Of a stretch of 64,000 nucleotides of DNA, positions 34,707 through 44,922 are shown piece after piece. The position numbers were made by a program, and so were the translations under genes. The notes beneath the pieces were generated by a model, which made no database searches, had not been told where the DNA came from, and saw only the letters and a list, made by a program, of their open reading frames with translations. Source of the stretch: DATLLN01 sp963720885 (GTDB taxonomy: Bacteria; Actinomycetota; Thermoleophilia; Gaiellales; JAICJC01); contig CAVRGW010000005.1 of NCBI GenBank assembly GCA_963720885.1, positions 124,001 to 188,000 of the forward strand, written 5' to 3'. Numbering within the stretch: the first letter of the stretch is position 1; every line of letters begins with the position of its first letter.

Positions 34707-35717
34707 GCCTCAGCCGCGACGCGATCATCCTGATCGGCCTCGTGTTCGCCCTCGCCGTCGGCACGCTGGCGCTCAGCTCTGGGTCGAAGTCCGCCGGGCC
34801 GCCCTACCAGCTGTCCGGGCACGGACCGGTGCTCGGGCTCTCGGGCCTCGGCGCCGGACTCGACGCGGCCGGCGTCGACGTCGAGCGGGGTGTGCGGCCG
34901 GCGCTGGGGACGCACGGGCTGACGGTGCTCGTCCAGCCTCAGGAGTTCAGCCGCGACGAGGCGGCCGAGTGGCGCCGGGCGATCGGCGACGGCGCGACCG
35001 TGCTGCTGGCGGCCAGCCGTCCGAACGCCCTGACCCGGGCGCTCGGCCTGCGGTACGGGCCGGGCGGCGTGACGACCGCGACCGAGGCCGGTGCCCGCGC
35101 CTTCCCTGACGCGACCTTCCCGAGCACGGTGGAGCCTGCGTTCTCGGCGACGCCGGACGGCAGCGAGGTGCTGGTCGAGAGCCCCGGCGGCCCGGCGATG
35201 GTCGTCATCCCGCTCGGTCAGGGCGCGGTCTGGGCGGCCTCGTCGCCGCGCTGGCTGACCAATGCTGGGATCGACCGCACGGGACTGCCGATCGCCCTGC
35301 CGCTGGCGTCGGCTGCGGGAGGCACGGTGACCGTGGACGAGTTCCACCACGGCGCCGGGCCCCGCGGCGGGACGTTCGGCTACCTGCCCGCTGGTCTGCA
35401 GCTGGCGCTGCTCGAGGCGGCGATCATCGCGCTGGCGGTGCTGCTGACCGTTGCCCGGCGGCTCGGGCCCGCGGTGGCGGACGCTGCGGCGCACCAGCCG
35501 AGCACGGCGGAGCTGGCCCGGTCGATGGGCGCGATGTACCGCGCCGGGTCGCGCCTGGAGGCGGCGACCGCCGCGCTCGGCGGCCAGCTGCGGCGACGCG
35601 CGGGCGGCCTTGCCGGTCGTGTCGAAGGGCCGCTGGCGGCGCTCGAGGCGGCCCCGGACGAGCGGCAGGCGGTGGCCGCGTGGCACACGGCGGACGAGGC
35701 GACGAGGAGGGTGACCG

Positions 35718-35731
<14 letters not shown>
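34703..35731 (+). CDS. DUF4350-domain membrane protein
   Basis: A 342-residue protein with an N-terminal membrane helix (about residues 6-24), an extracytoplasmic DUF4350 domain (about 35-215; FSRDEAAEWRRAIGDGATVLLAAS, GQGAVWAASSPRWLTNAGI, GTVTVDEFHHGAGP) and a second membrane helix LALLEAAIIALAVLLTVARRLG, followed by a helical cytoplasmic tail. The domain resembles glutamine-amidotransferase-like folds that bind rather than catalyse. It overlaps DUF4129 by 4 bases and moxR by 14. Confidence 0.82.
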
Positions 35732-36665
<934 letters not shown>

Positions 36666-36666
<1 letters not shown>

Positions 36667-37970
36667 TGGTCACCCGTCGCGGCGTGATCGCGCTGGCCGG
36701 CGTCGCCGCCCTGGTGGTCGTCGCCTGGCCAGTCGGGCTGGCGGGGTGGGCCTTCGCCGCCGGGAACCTGTTCGTCCTGGCGGCGATCGCGGCGGACTGG
36801 CTGGCGGCGGAGCCGGGAGCGATCGACCTCGAGCGGCCTGCGCCCGAGCCGCTGTCCGTAGGGCGTGAGAATGCCGTCCGCCTGGTCGTCCGCAACGGCA
36901 GCAGCCGGCCGCGCCGGGTCGCGGTGGGTGACGGGCCGCCGCCTCGAACGCGGCTGTGGCCGACCACGGCGACGATCGAGCTGGGCGCGCAGGACGAGTT
37001 GGCCGTCGACCAGACGCTGGTGCCGCGGGCGCGCGGGCCGGTGCGGTTCCCGGCGGCCGAGGTGCGCGTCGAGGGGCCGCTCGGCCTTGCCTTCCGCGAG
37101 CGCTCGCATCCGGCCACCGCCATCGAGGCCGTGGCCATCGCGGACGTGATCCAGCTGCGGGAGCGCAGTCTGCTGCCCAGCGGCCGGCGGATCGGCGGCT
37201 TGCGTGCCATCCGCGCCGAGGCGGTTGGCCGCGAGTTCGAGAGCCTGCGTGAGTACGTGCGGGGGGACGACTACCGGCGGATCTCGTGGAAGGCGACGGC
37301 CAGGCGCGGCCGGCCGGTTGTCGCGACCTACCGGCCTGAGCGCCGCCAGACGCTGCTGCTGGCCGTCGAGGCCGGCCGGCTGATGGTCGGCGGTGGAGGG
37401 GACGGGCTGGACAAGCTCGACCGCTCCGTCAACGCGGCCGTGATGCTGGCCGCGATCGCTCGCGAATACGACGACGCCGTCGGTGTGACCGTGTTCTCCG
37501 ACCGGCTGCGGGCGGCGTTGCCCGCGGCGGCACGGCCTGGCCAGCTGCGCCGGGTGCTCGATCTGGTGTCGCCGGTCGACCCCGAGATGACCGAGCCGGA
37601 CTGGGCGCAGGGCCTGGCCGCGGCTTCGCGGCTTTCCCAGCGGCGCGCGCTGGTGGTCGTTCTGTCCGACGCGATGTACCTGGAGACCGACGCCCGGCTG
37701 ACGGCGCGACTGTCGCTGCTGGCACGCCGCCACGTCGTGGTGTTCGCGGCGCAGCGCGATGCCGAGCTGGCCGCGATGGCCGGTCTCGACGTGGCCGGCG
37801 GCGAGTCGCTGTATCAGCGAGCGGCGGCCGTTCGCCTGATCGACCAGCGTTCGGCCGCGCTGACGGCCCTGTCGCGAGGCGGCGTCCACGTGCTGGACGC
37901 TGATCCCGATGCGCTGACCGAGCAGCTGGTGGCCCGCTTCCACGCACTTCGCAGCGCGGGCGTGCTGTAG
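36666..37970 (+). CDS. DUF58-domain protein
   Basis: A 434-residue protein with two N-terminal membrane helices (about residues 5-45), a beta-rich region (VRLVVRNGSSRPRRVAVGD) and the DUF58 signature GREFESLREYVRGDDYRRISWKATARRGRPVVATY, then a vWA-like domain with LLLAVEAGR and LVVVLSDAMYLETD. DUF58 proteins work with MoxR ATPases in an incompletely understood envelope function. It ends the operon; the TAG stop is shared with the -10 box of the next gene. Confidence 0.88.
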
Positions 37971-37980
37971 CGTCTCGGCC

Positions 37981-38709
37981 GTGAACCGCCCGGTCAAGCA
38001 CAGCACCGCGGACGAGCATTTCCTGCGGCGTGAAGATCCGGCGTTTCTGCACACCGACCCATGGCGGATCCTGCGGATCACCGGCGAGTTCGTGCGCGGC
38101 TTCGACCTGCTGGCCGAGATCGACCTGGCGGTCACCGTGTTCGGCTCGGCGCGAATCGTTGAGGGCAGCCCCGAGTACGCGGCGGCGGCCGAGCTGGGCG
38201 CGCTGCTGGCCCGCGAGGAGTTCGCGGTGATCACGGGCGGAGGTCCGGGGGTCATGGAGGCGGCGAACCGCGGCGCGATGGAGGCCGGTGGCGTCTCCGT
38301 GGGATGCAACATCGAGCTGCCCCACGAGCAGTACGCCAATCCGTACACCACCATCTCGCTCGACTTCCGGTACTTCTTCGTGCGCAAGACGATGTTCGTC
38401 AAGTACTCCGAGGCGTTCGTCGTCTTTCCCGGCGGCTTTGGCACGCTCGACGAGTTGTTCGAGGCGGTCACGCTTGTCCAGACCGGCAAGATCCACCGCT
38501 TCCCGGTGGTGCTCTACGGCGCCGACTACTGGGCCGGGCTGGTCGACTGGCTTCGCGACCGCCCGGAGGTCGAGGCGAAGGTGTCGCCGGGTGACATCGA
38601 CATCCTGCAGGTCGCCGACACGCCCGCGGAGGCCTGCCGGATGGTGGTCGACTGCGTGCGCGGCAACTGCGACCATCCCGTCCACCAGCAGCCCGGGCCG
38701 GAGTCCTGA
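37981..38709 (+). CDS. LOG-family (TIGR00730-like) nucleotide hydrolase
   Basis: A 242-residue Rossmann-fold protein of the LOG/YgdH group; related enzymes cleave nucleoside 5'-monophosphates to free base and ribose 5-phosphate. Key blocks are DLAVTVFGSARI, FAVITGGGPGVMEAANRGA, the LOG motif FPGGFGTLDELFEAVTLVQT and HRFPVVLYGADYW. TAGCGT ends 7 bases before the GTG, giving a probable leaderless transcript. The TGA overlaps the next ATG. Confidence 0.9.
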   Translation: MNRPVKHSTADEHFLRREDPAFLHTDPWRILRITGEFVRGFDLLAEIDLAVTVFGSARIVEGSPEYAAAAELGALLAREEFAVITGGGPGVMEAANRGAMEAGGVSVGCNIELPHEQYANPYTTISLDFRYFFVRKTMFVKYSEAFVVFPGGFGTLDELFEAVTLVQTGKIHRFPVVLYGADYWAGLVDWLRDRPEVEAKVSPGDIDILQVADTPAEACRMVVDCVRGNCDHPVHQQPGPES

Positions 38710-39143
38710 TGGAGCGGAACCAGGCGCTCCTGCTGGCGATCGTCGCGGGTGGCGTGATCGGCTGCCAGGCGCCGATCAACCGCGCGCTCGGGGGTCACGT
38801 CGGCAACATGCAGGCGGCGCTGGTCAACTTTCTGGTCGGCGGGACGGTGGTGCTCGTGATCGTGCTGTTCAGCGGCGGTCTGTCTGGCATCGCGTCCGAC
38901 CCCGTGCGCTGGCACTACCTGGGCGGGCTGGCCGGGGCGCTGTTCGTGATCACGGCGATCGTCACCCTGACCCCGCTCGGCGTGACGCTGCAGACGCTGA
39001 CGGTGATCACCGCTCAGCTGTCGATCGCGGTTGTGATCGATCAGTTCGGGCTGTTTGGCGTCGACCGCAGGCCGCTGACGGTCGAGCACCTGGTCGGCAT
39101 CTGCCTGGCGCTGGCCGGCGTGTTCGTCTTCGCCAGAGCCTGA
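38709..39143 (+). CDS. YdcZ/DUF606-family small transporter
   Basis: A 144-residue protein of four or five membrane helices belonging to the DMT-superfamily YdcZ (DUF606) group: GGVIGCQAPINRALGGHVGN, AALVNFLVGGTVVLVIVLF, WHYLGGLAGALFVITAIVTLTPLG and LVGICLALAGVFVF. Such short proteins often dimerise to make a full transporter. The substrate is unknown. It overlaps the LOG gene (TGATG). Confidence 0.85.
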   Translation: MERNQALLLAIVAGGVIGCQAPINRALGGHVGNMQAALVNFLVGGTVVLVIVLFSGGLSGIASDPVRWHYLGGLAGALFVITAIVTLTPLGVTLQTLTVITAQLSIAVVIDQFGLFGVDRRPLTVEHLVGICLALAGVFVFARA

Positions 39144-39145
39144 CG

Positions 39146-39514
39146 CTACGTCTGCGGCGCGTAGCGGCGGTGCAGCAGCAGCCGGTTTCCGTCGGGATCC
39201 GCGAACAGCGCCATGTGGCAGACGCCGGTGTCGAAGGTTCCCATCGAGAACTCGACGCCGGCCGCCTCCAGCTCCGCCTGCGCCGCGGCCACGTCCGGCA
39301 CCCGCAGCGCGATCCCGGCGAGGTTCGGCTCGAACGGCATGCCCTGGCTCTCCGGTGCCCAGACGCCAAGCGTCACCTGGCCGGCTCGGAACTCGGCGCC
39401 CGCAGGCGAGTCCTTCTCCTTCTCCAGCCCCAGCGTCTCGCCGTAGAACCGCTTTGCCCGCTCGACGTCCCGCGTCGGCACGGCCACGAAGTCCACTCGT
39501 TCCACCTCGATCAT
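39146..39514 (-). CDS. VOC/glyoxalase-family protein
   Basis: A 122-residue protein with two beta-alpha-beta-beta-beta modules. VDFVAVPTRDVERAKRFYGETLGL opens the first and IALRVPDVAAAQAELEAAGVEF the second, ending CHMALFADPDGNRLLLHRRY. Possible metal ligands (His, Glu) are at the usual strand positions, but the reaction cannot be told. It converges on the ydcZ-like gene with 2 bases between stops. Confidence 0.88.
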   Translation of the reverse strand: MIEVERVDFVAVPTRDVERAKRFYGETLGLEKEKDSPAGAEFRAGQVTLGVWAPESQGMPFEPNLAGIALRVPDVAAAQAELEAAGVEFSMGTFDTGVCHMALFADPDGNRLLLHRRYAPQT

Positions 39515-39534
39515 GGCCGGAGCCTACCAGCGGC

Positions 39535-40428
39535 ATGGCGTTCGCTAATGTCAGCGGCGCGATTCCGGAGTTCCGCGTCATCGTCGTTCCCTACGAGCTC
39601 GGCCGCCTGCGCGACGGGGTCGGCCGCGGCGCGGAGCGGCTGCTCGCCGCGGGCGCCGAGGATGCGCTGGCATCGGCGGCGCGCGACGGTCCGGACCGAC
39701 ATGGTGCTGTTCGACGAGACGTTCGAGCGCACCGGGTACGGCGAGGTGGACGGGTCGTTCGACCTGATCCGCGCGGTGGCCGAGCGGGTATCGGCGGCGC
39801 GCGCCGAGGGCGCGTTTCCCGTGCTGCTCGGCGGAAGCTGCTTCATCGGCGTCGGCGTGGTCGCCGGGCTGCGCGAGCCGTCGCCGGGCGTCGTCTGGCT
39901 GGACGCGCACTCGGACTTCAACACGCCGGACACGGCGATCTCCGGCTACTTCGACGGGATGGGGCTGGCGGTGCTCGCCGGCGATGCCTGGCAGGCGCTG
40001 CATGCCACCGTGCCGGGCGCACGGCCGGTGCCGCAGACGGCGATGGTGCTGGCCGGGGCACGCGACTTCGAGCCGCCGGAGGAGGTGCGGCTTGCCGCCT
40101 GCGACATCGCACAGATCGGGGCCGAGCGGATGTCGACGCCTGACGCATTGCTCGACGCCGTTGCGTGCGCTCGAGCCGGAGCCGACCGGCATCTACCTGC
40201 ACCTCGACCTGGACGTGCTCGACGAGGCGGTCGCGCCGGTCAACGTGTACCACGCTCCGGGCGGCATCACAGGCGAGCAGTTGGCCGACATCGCCGAGGC
40301 GATGTGCCGCGAGTTCCCTGTGCGAGCGGTCTCGCTGACCGTGTACGACCCCGGGTTCGACCCCGAGGGGCGGGTGCCGCCGATCGCGATGGAGGTGCTA
40401 CGGCGAGTGGCCGGCGCGGCGGTGTAGC
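39535..40428 (+). CDS. Ureohydrolase (arginase/agmatinase) family protein (frameshifted)
   Basis: About 296 residues when joined. The di-metal motifs are VVWLDAHSDFNTP (DAHSD), YLHLDLDVLDEAVAP (the D-x-D pair) and GITGEQLADI; the first motif reads FPVLLGGSCFIGVGVVAGL, where arginases have GGDH, so the first His ligand is replaced. This points to a divergent subgroup or altered metal use rather than a standard arginase. Indels near 39,690 and 40,165 break it into three frames. The start is tentative: ATG 39535 is used, and a TAATGT box at 39545 hints that translation may begin further in. Confidence 0.78.
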
Positions 40429-40482
40429 CGGGCGGGCCAATCTCCAGCAGGCGACATCCGGGCTCCGAGCTACGGTCGTGCG

Positions 40483-41175
40483 ATGCACCCGTCGGAGGAG
40501 GATCCCGGTCCGCGCACGTCAGGAGCGGTAGAGCCGCGGTGGCCGGTCGCGCTCGCCATCGGCGGCTTCATTGCGATCAACGTCGTACTCCGCGTGGCGG
40601 AGCCCGAGACGGCATCGCTCGGCCCGCGCTGGCTCGTCCTGGGCATCGAGGTGGCGATGCTGCTGACCTGCTGCTGGCGGCAGATCCCGACGCGCGTGAT
40701 GGCGCGCAGGGCACCGCTTCGGCCGGCTCTCGCTCGCGCTGGTCTTCTGCTGGCCGGCGCCGTCCTGCTGTCCACAGGCATCCTCATCGACGATCTCATC
40801 ACCGGTGGCGGGGTGACCAAGTCGGCGACCGCGCTGCTCGCGTCGGGTGCGCTCGTCTGGCTCGGCAACAGCCTGATCTTCGGGTTGCTCTACTGGCTGC
40901 TGGACAGCGGCGGGCCGCTGGCCAGGTTTCGCGGAGAGCGGGAGTTCCCGGACTTCGCGTTCTCCCAGCAGCTCAGCCCTGAGCTGGCGCCGGCCGGATG
41001 GCGGCCGATGTACGTCGACTACTTCATCCTCGGCATCACGACCAGCACGGCGTTCAGCCCGACGGACGTGATGCCCATGCGGGCCTGGGCCAAGCTGATG
41101 ATGGCCGCGCAGTCGCTGATCTCGCTGATCGTCGTCGGCCTGGTGATTGCCCGGGCAGTGAACGTGTTCAGCTGA
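40483..41175 (+). CDS. DUF1345-type membrane protein with channel-like C-terminus
   Basis: A 230-residue polytopic protein with about six membrane helices. The C-terminal part WRPMYVDYFILGITTSTAFSPTDVMPMRAWAKLMM then SLISLIVVGLVIARAVN follows the DUF1345 pattern and looks like the pore loop and last helix of a two-helix channel, with STAFSPTD where potassium channels have TVGYGD. Function is unproved. TACGGT ends 6 bases before the ATG. The TGA overlaps the ATG of the next gene. Confidence 0.75.
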   Translation: MHPSEEDPGPRTSGAVEPRWPVALAIGGFIAINVVLRVAEPETASLGPRWLVLGIEVAMLLTCCWRQIPTRVMARRAPLRPALARAGLLLAGAVLLSTGILIDDLITGGGVTKSATALLASGALVWLGNSLIFGLLYWLLDSGGPLARFRGEREFPDFAFSQQLSPELAPAGWRPMYVDYFILGITTSTAFSPTDVMPMRAWAKLMMAAQSLISLIVVGLVIARAVNVFS

Positions 41176-41809
41176 TGGGCGACGGAGCGCCACCACACGC
41201 ACATCGAGTGGCTGTCCACGCTGCTGCTGGCACTGGCGGCGATCGCCACCGCCTGGAGCACGTACCAGTCCGCGCAGTGGCGCGGCGAGCAGGCGTCCAA
41301 CACGGGGAAGTCGACGGCCGCGCGGATCGAGTCCTCGAGCGGCCTCGACCCGCGCCGGCCAGCTGACGCAGATCGACATCGCCACGTTCGTCCAGTGGAC
41401 CGACGCGACGGTGGGCGGGCACCCGGCGCTGGCCCGCTTCTACCGCGAGCGGTTCCGGTCGGAGTTTCGGACGGCGTTCGATGCGTGGATCCTGACCGAT
41501 CCGCTGCGCAGTCACGATGCGCCGAAGACGCCGTTCGCGATGCCTCAGTACCGGGTGGCCGAACAGGCGACCAGCGCCGGCCTGGACGCACAGGCCGCCG
41601 CCCATGCCGACGACGCCGCCGCGGCGAACCACCGCGCGGACAGCTACATGCTTGGCGTCGTGCTGTTCGCGACCGCGCTGTTCTTCGCGGGGATCTCCAC
41701 CAAGCTGCGCGACGCGCGCCAGCGGTACGTCGTTCTGGGGATGGGCTACACCGTGTTCCTGGGCGCGCTGGTCTGGCTGGCGACGCTGCCGGTCGAGCTC
41801 ACCGCCTAG
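41175..41809 (+). CDS. Hypothetical membrane protein (two frameshifts), 3' end at IS target
   Basis: Joined, about 210 residues: EWLSTLLLALAAIATAWSTYQSAQWRGEQA forms an N-terminal membrane helix, then IDIATFVQWTDATVGG, FYRERFRSEFRTAFDAW, TPFAMPQYRVAEQA and two C-terminal helices SYMLGVVLFATALFFAGIST and YVVLGMGYTVFLGALVWL. This order recurs in many bacteria as an uncharacterised membrane protein. Indels lie near 41,190 and 41,358. The TAG stop is inside the CCTAGG that the neighbouring IS element duplicated. Confidence 0.75.
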
Positions 41810-41810
41810 G
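41805..41810. repeat. Target-site duplication CCTAGG, left copy
   Basis: CCTAGG directly precedes the left inverted end of the IS element and is repeated at 42947-42952. It fits the NCTAGN target known for IS481. Confidence 0.75.
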
Positions 41811-42844
41811 TGTCCTGCCCACGGAGGTTGTGAACGCGGCTGATGGGTGGTGTGTCCGCCGAGTGCCTGTCAGCTGTGGGGCCGCTGCTCGTTGTAGTGG
41901 TCGCAGCCGGTATGGCAAGGCGTGGGCTCTGGCGTGGTGGTCGTGAGTAGGTGACCTGGCCGTAGCGCCCATTCGCGGCTCAGGGTCTGGTGGAAGCGCT
42001 CGACCTTGCCGTTTGACCTGCGGGCGGCGTGGTGGGATCAGCAGATGGCTGATGTGGTGCGCGGCAGACGAGCAGCTGCGAGCGACTGGTTACTTGCGTG
42101 TACGTCCAGGCGTTGTCTGTCGTCGGCCGTGCTGCGGTGATGCCGAGGGCTGCGGAAGAAGGCCAGGGCGCGCTGTGACGAAGCGCGGTGACGGTGCTCG
42201 GAGCGCTCGTCGGGGTGCAGCTCGCTGTAGGCGAGTCGGGAGTGGTCGTCGACGATGGCTGTGGGCGTACTCGTAGCCGCCAGCGGGCGCGCCGCTCCGT
42301 GCTGCTGCGGTCTGTGACGATCGCCGGTGACGTGCGTGGCCGGGCCTGGTGAACCGGGCGTAACCGTTTTGTGTCGATGTGCAGCAGGTCTCCCGGACAG
42401 GCGCTCATCAGCCATGCGTGTAGCGCGGCCACGCGCCCGTTCACGACCAGCGCGCGCTGCGCGACAGGCCGTGCGGCGAAGCACCTTCCACACCGTCTGG
42501 TGAGGATGACCCGGACCCGGCCGGCGATCAGCCGCGGCCCCCAACCGGTCTGCGCTGCCGCGCCAGCACAGATCCGCTCCTGCTGGGCGGCCGACAGGAC
42601 GCCGCGGCCTGGGCGACGTGCGGCCGACTCGATCGGTCACACGAGACAGGACGAGCGCGACCGACGTCGCTGGGGCTCGCTCGCCTGCCGCTAACGCGTA
42701 CCACCAGCGATGCGCCGTCGCCGGCGCACTCCAACCCTGCCGCGCCACGCGCCGCCTGACGCTGCGACGACCGATCACACACAACCAACAGGGTCATCGC
42801 CGCGACCAGCAGGTCCGAGCTTCGCATTACCGTGCAACATTCAT
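41807..42844 (-). pseudogene. IS481-family transposase (frameshifted)
   Basis: Minus-strand pieces in several frames rebuild an IS481-type DDE transposase of about 345 residues. The N-terminus reads MNVAR, NAKLGPAGR behind a clear Shine-Dalgarno AAGGAGGAT (42858-42850); then DRSSRPH of the helix-turn-helix linker, GDLLHIDTKRL (first Asp), VDDHSRLAYSELHPDE, TDNAWTY (second Asp region) and the terminal PISRVHNLRGQDT before TAG. That TAG lies in the target duplication just outside the element. At least six shifts occur; some may be sequencing errors, so whether the gene is dead cannot be decided here. Confidence 0.75.
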
Positions 42845-42946
42845 CCGGGATCCTCCTTCGAGTCTGTCGATCTTGGCAGACCACAGCCACTCGAGGAGGC
42901 TCGGATGGAACTGTCAACCAGTTCACAACGATCTGTAGGCACGTCA
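41811..42946. mobile_element. IS481-type insertion sequence, about 1.14 kb
   Basis: The ends are imperfect inverted repeats: TGTCCTGCCCACGGAGG then TTGTGAAC at 41811-41835, and on the other strand TGACGTGCCTACAGATCG then TTGTGAAC at 42946-42921. A 6-base direct repeat CCTAGG flanks both ends. It holds one transposase gene on the minus strand. Length, TG start, CTAG target and single DDE gene all fit the IS481 family. Confidence 0.8.
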
Positions 42947-42952
42947 CCTAGG
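42947..42952. repeat. Target-site duplication CCTAGG, right copy
   Basis: Second copy of CCTAGG. It contains the stop codon of the minus-strand cytochrome-like gene (CTA at 42948-42950). Confidence 0.75.
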
Positions 42953-43550
42953 GCGGGGTCTGATCGCGGTCGGCCTCGGCAACCCACCGCGGGAAGTGGT
43001 GCTCGGCCCAGCCGCGGTCGACGCTGCCGAGGGTCATGCCTCGGAGCGCGGGGCGGGTCGACGGGTTGAGCACCGCCATGTAGATGTGGCCGGCGATCAG
43101 CAGTGAAGTCAGCAGCGCGAGCGGCCCGTGCAGGTTGCCGAGCAGCGGGCCGGCCGCCAGCACCAGCCACACACCCGAGGCGTACAACCCGGCGAATCCC
43201 GCCAGCGCCAGCCGGGCGTTCAGCTTCTGACCGGCGTTGAAGCGGCCGACAGGCGGTGGAGGGCGGCGGGCCAGGATGCGCCCAGGAGACAGCCACGCTC
43301 GGTCGTCGCCGTCGAGATGCCGAAGCTCCCTCGCTGTCGACGCCAGCGCTCCGCCGCCGCGGCCCGCCAGCAGCCCGGCCAGGCCGGCGACGAGCACCGC
43401 CGCCGCTCCCACGTGCACGTCGAACCAGGCTGTCGTCCATGTCCAGTGGTGCGGCACCTGCGTCCCGCTGAGCAGCATGGCCGCGAACGCCGCCGCCACC
43501 AGCCAGTGCGCCAGACGTTCGGTTCCGGTGAACCGGTGAATCAGTGCCAC
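42948..43550 (-). CDS. Cytochrome b561/FdnI-like membrane protein
   Basis: A 200-residue protein with four membrane helices and His residues placed for haem b: FTGTERLAHWLVAAAFAAMLLSG (helix 1), WFDVHVGAAAVLVAGLAGLLAG (helix 2), LALAGFAGLYASGVWLVLA (helix 3) and LHGPLALLTSLLIAGHIYMAV (helix 4). This fits the cytochrome b subunit of formate dehydrogenase-like complexes, but no catalytic subunit is nearby, so the electron partner is unknown. GTG 43550 is chosen; the longer reading adds an unlikely N-terminus. Its stop codon lies in the IS target duplication. Confidence 0.75.
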   Translation of the reverse strand: MALIHRFTGTERLAHWLVAAAFAAMLLSGTQVPHHWTWTTAWFDVHVGAAAVLVAGLAGLLAGRGGGALASTARELRHLDGDDRAWLSPGRILARRPPPPVGRFNAGQKLNARLALAGFAGLYASGVWLVLAAGPLLGNLHGPLALLTSLLIAGHIYMAVLNPSTRPALRGMTLGSVDRGWAEHHFPRWVAEADRDQTPP

Positions 43551-43767
43551 CGACTGATCATGCCCCGGCAAACCTGATGAAATCCTGACGCCCGCGCCTG
43601 GAAGTCCCCTCTGCAAGACGCGGGGATGACGCTCCAACCAGCCGTCGAGGCGATGCTCGGACGGGCTGCGGTGAAATCGCGGATCCGGGATTCCGCGGAT
43701 GCGGTCACCATCTCACCGTGCGAGGTTGCGGCTACGAGCGGGCCGCAATCGCCAAGGGAAGGGCGCC

Positions 43768-44880
43768 ATGCGTGCTGTTGCTGTGCTGTTGAGTGCGTCC
43801 GTGTTGAGCCTCGTGGCGGTCGGATCGGCGAATGCCCTACCGGGGTGGCGAAGCGTTTCTGCTCCCGGTGTCGGCCTTACTGCCGTCAGCGCAGGGGGGC
43901 GATGGGACGCGTGGGCGGTCAATGGGCCGAGGCTGTACCGGTACGACCGCGGCGGGTGGACATTCCGACGATCGATCACCGGCGCGACGCTCGCCGATAT
44001 CAACGTCGACTCGGCAAGCGACGGGTGGGCGGTGGGCAGCAAGGGGACGACCGCGTTTGCGCTGCGCCTGACGGGCAGTGGTTGGCATACGTGGGCGACG
44101 CCGCAGCCCGCGAGCAGTGGGTTCACTGCGGTTGATGCGGAGTCACCGACTGACGCGTGGGCGGTCGGATCCGCCGGTACGGCGACGCTGGCCGAGCATT
44201 GGGATGGCAACGCCTGGTCGATCGTTCCGACGCCTGCGCTCCCCGGCCCGGCCGTTCTGCGATCGGTCGCAGTCGCTGCTGGGTCCGATGTCTGGGCGGT
44301 CGGCGACTACACCGATCCCAAGGCCTTCGAACACGGCCGCGTCCCTCTCATCGAACACTGGGACGGCACCACGTGGACACGCGTGCCGACCCACATTACG
44401 CCTGACTACAGCGACGGTTTCCAGGACTACTTCCTGCGCGACGTCGCAGTCGCCGGAGGACGTGCCTGGGTGGTCGGTGACCAGCAGGCGTACCACATCG
44501 ATCGCCCGATCGTCGAGCGGTGGAACGGCACCAGATGGAGCAACCTCTCGGTGCCGGTCTACTTTGGCTCGAGCGGCAGCTGCAACGACCGGCCGCTGGT
44601 AACCGTCTCGGCCGTCAGCGCCTCGAACATCTGGGCGTTCGGCCGTTGCTGGGACGAGTTCCAGCGCACATACTTCTCGGAGGCAACTGCGCTCAGCTTC
44701 GCGGGCGGCTCCTGGAGCTGGACAAGCCTGCCCGGCCCGTACAACCAGCAGGCGGCATACGGCTCAACCACCATCCCGGGAACCCAGCGGCTGTGGGCGG
44801 TCGGCTCAGGCAGTCTGGTGGACGAGGTCACGGGCGACCCTCTGTCGGGCGGCTACTCACTTGTCGAGTTCGGTCCCTAG
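43768..44880 (+). CDS. Secreted beta-propeller-like repeat protein
   Basis: A 370-residue exported protein: signal peptide MRAVAVLLSASVLSLVAVGSANA, then tandem repeats of about 45-50 residues built on DAWAVG/DGWAVG/DVWAVGD followed by a (H/R)W(D/N)GxxW strand, for example TDAWAVGSAGTATLAEHWDGNAW and SDVWAVGDYTDP. Six or seven repeats suggest a beta-propeller. No catalytic motif is seen; it may bind a surface ligand. A purine-rich AAGGGAAGGG stands just before the ATG, one of the few clear Shine-Dalgarno sites here. The 217 bases upstream hold no convincing gene. Confidence 0.78.
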   Translation: MRAVAVLLSASVLSLVAVGSANALPGWRSVSAPGVGLTAVSAGGRWDAWAVNGPRLYRYDRGGWTFRRSITGATLADINVDSASDGWAVGSKGTTAFALRLTGSGWHTWATPQPASSGFTAVDAESPTDAWAVGSAGTATLAEHWDGNAWSIVPTPALPGPAVLRSVAVAAGSDVWAVGDYTDPKAFEHGRVPLIEHWDGTTWTRVPTHITPDYSDGFQDYFLRDVAVAGGRAWVVGDQQAYHIDRPIVERWNGTRWSNLSVPVYFGSSGSCNDRPLVTVSAVSASNIWAFGRCWDEFQRTYFSEATALSFAGGSWSWTSLPGPYNQQAAYGSTTIPGTQRLWAVGSGSLVDEVTGDPLSGGYSLVEFGP

Positions 44881-44910
44881 CCCCAGGGAGGCGCACCGCT
44901 CCGACGGTGC

Positions 44911-44916
44911 TAGGGT
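44911..44916 (+). promoter_or_regulatory. -10 box (TAGGGT) of the methyltransferase gene
   Basis: TAGGGT ends 6 bases before the GTG at 44923; leaderless spacing. Confidence 0.45.
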
Positions 44917-44922
44917 GAGTGC

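Noticed and set aside
42008..42700. Small ORFs on the plus strand inside the IS element as passenger genes
   Set aside because: They are antisense to the transposase; the coding signal is all on the minus strand.
43626..44135. 169-residue ORF ahead of the propeller-like gene
   Set aside because: It runs out of frame through the signal-peptide gene and has no family features.
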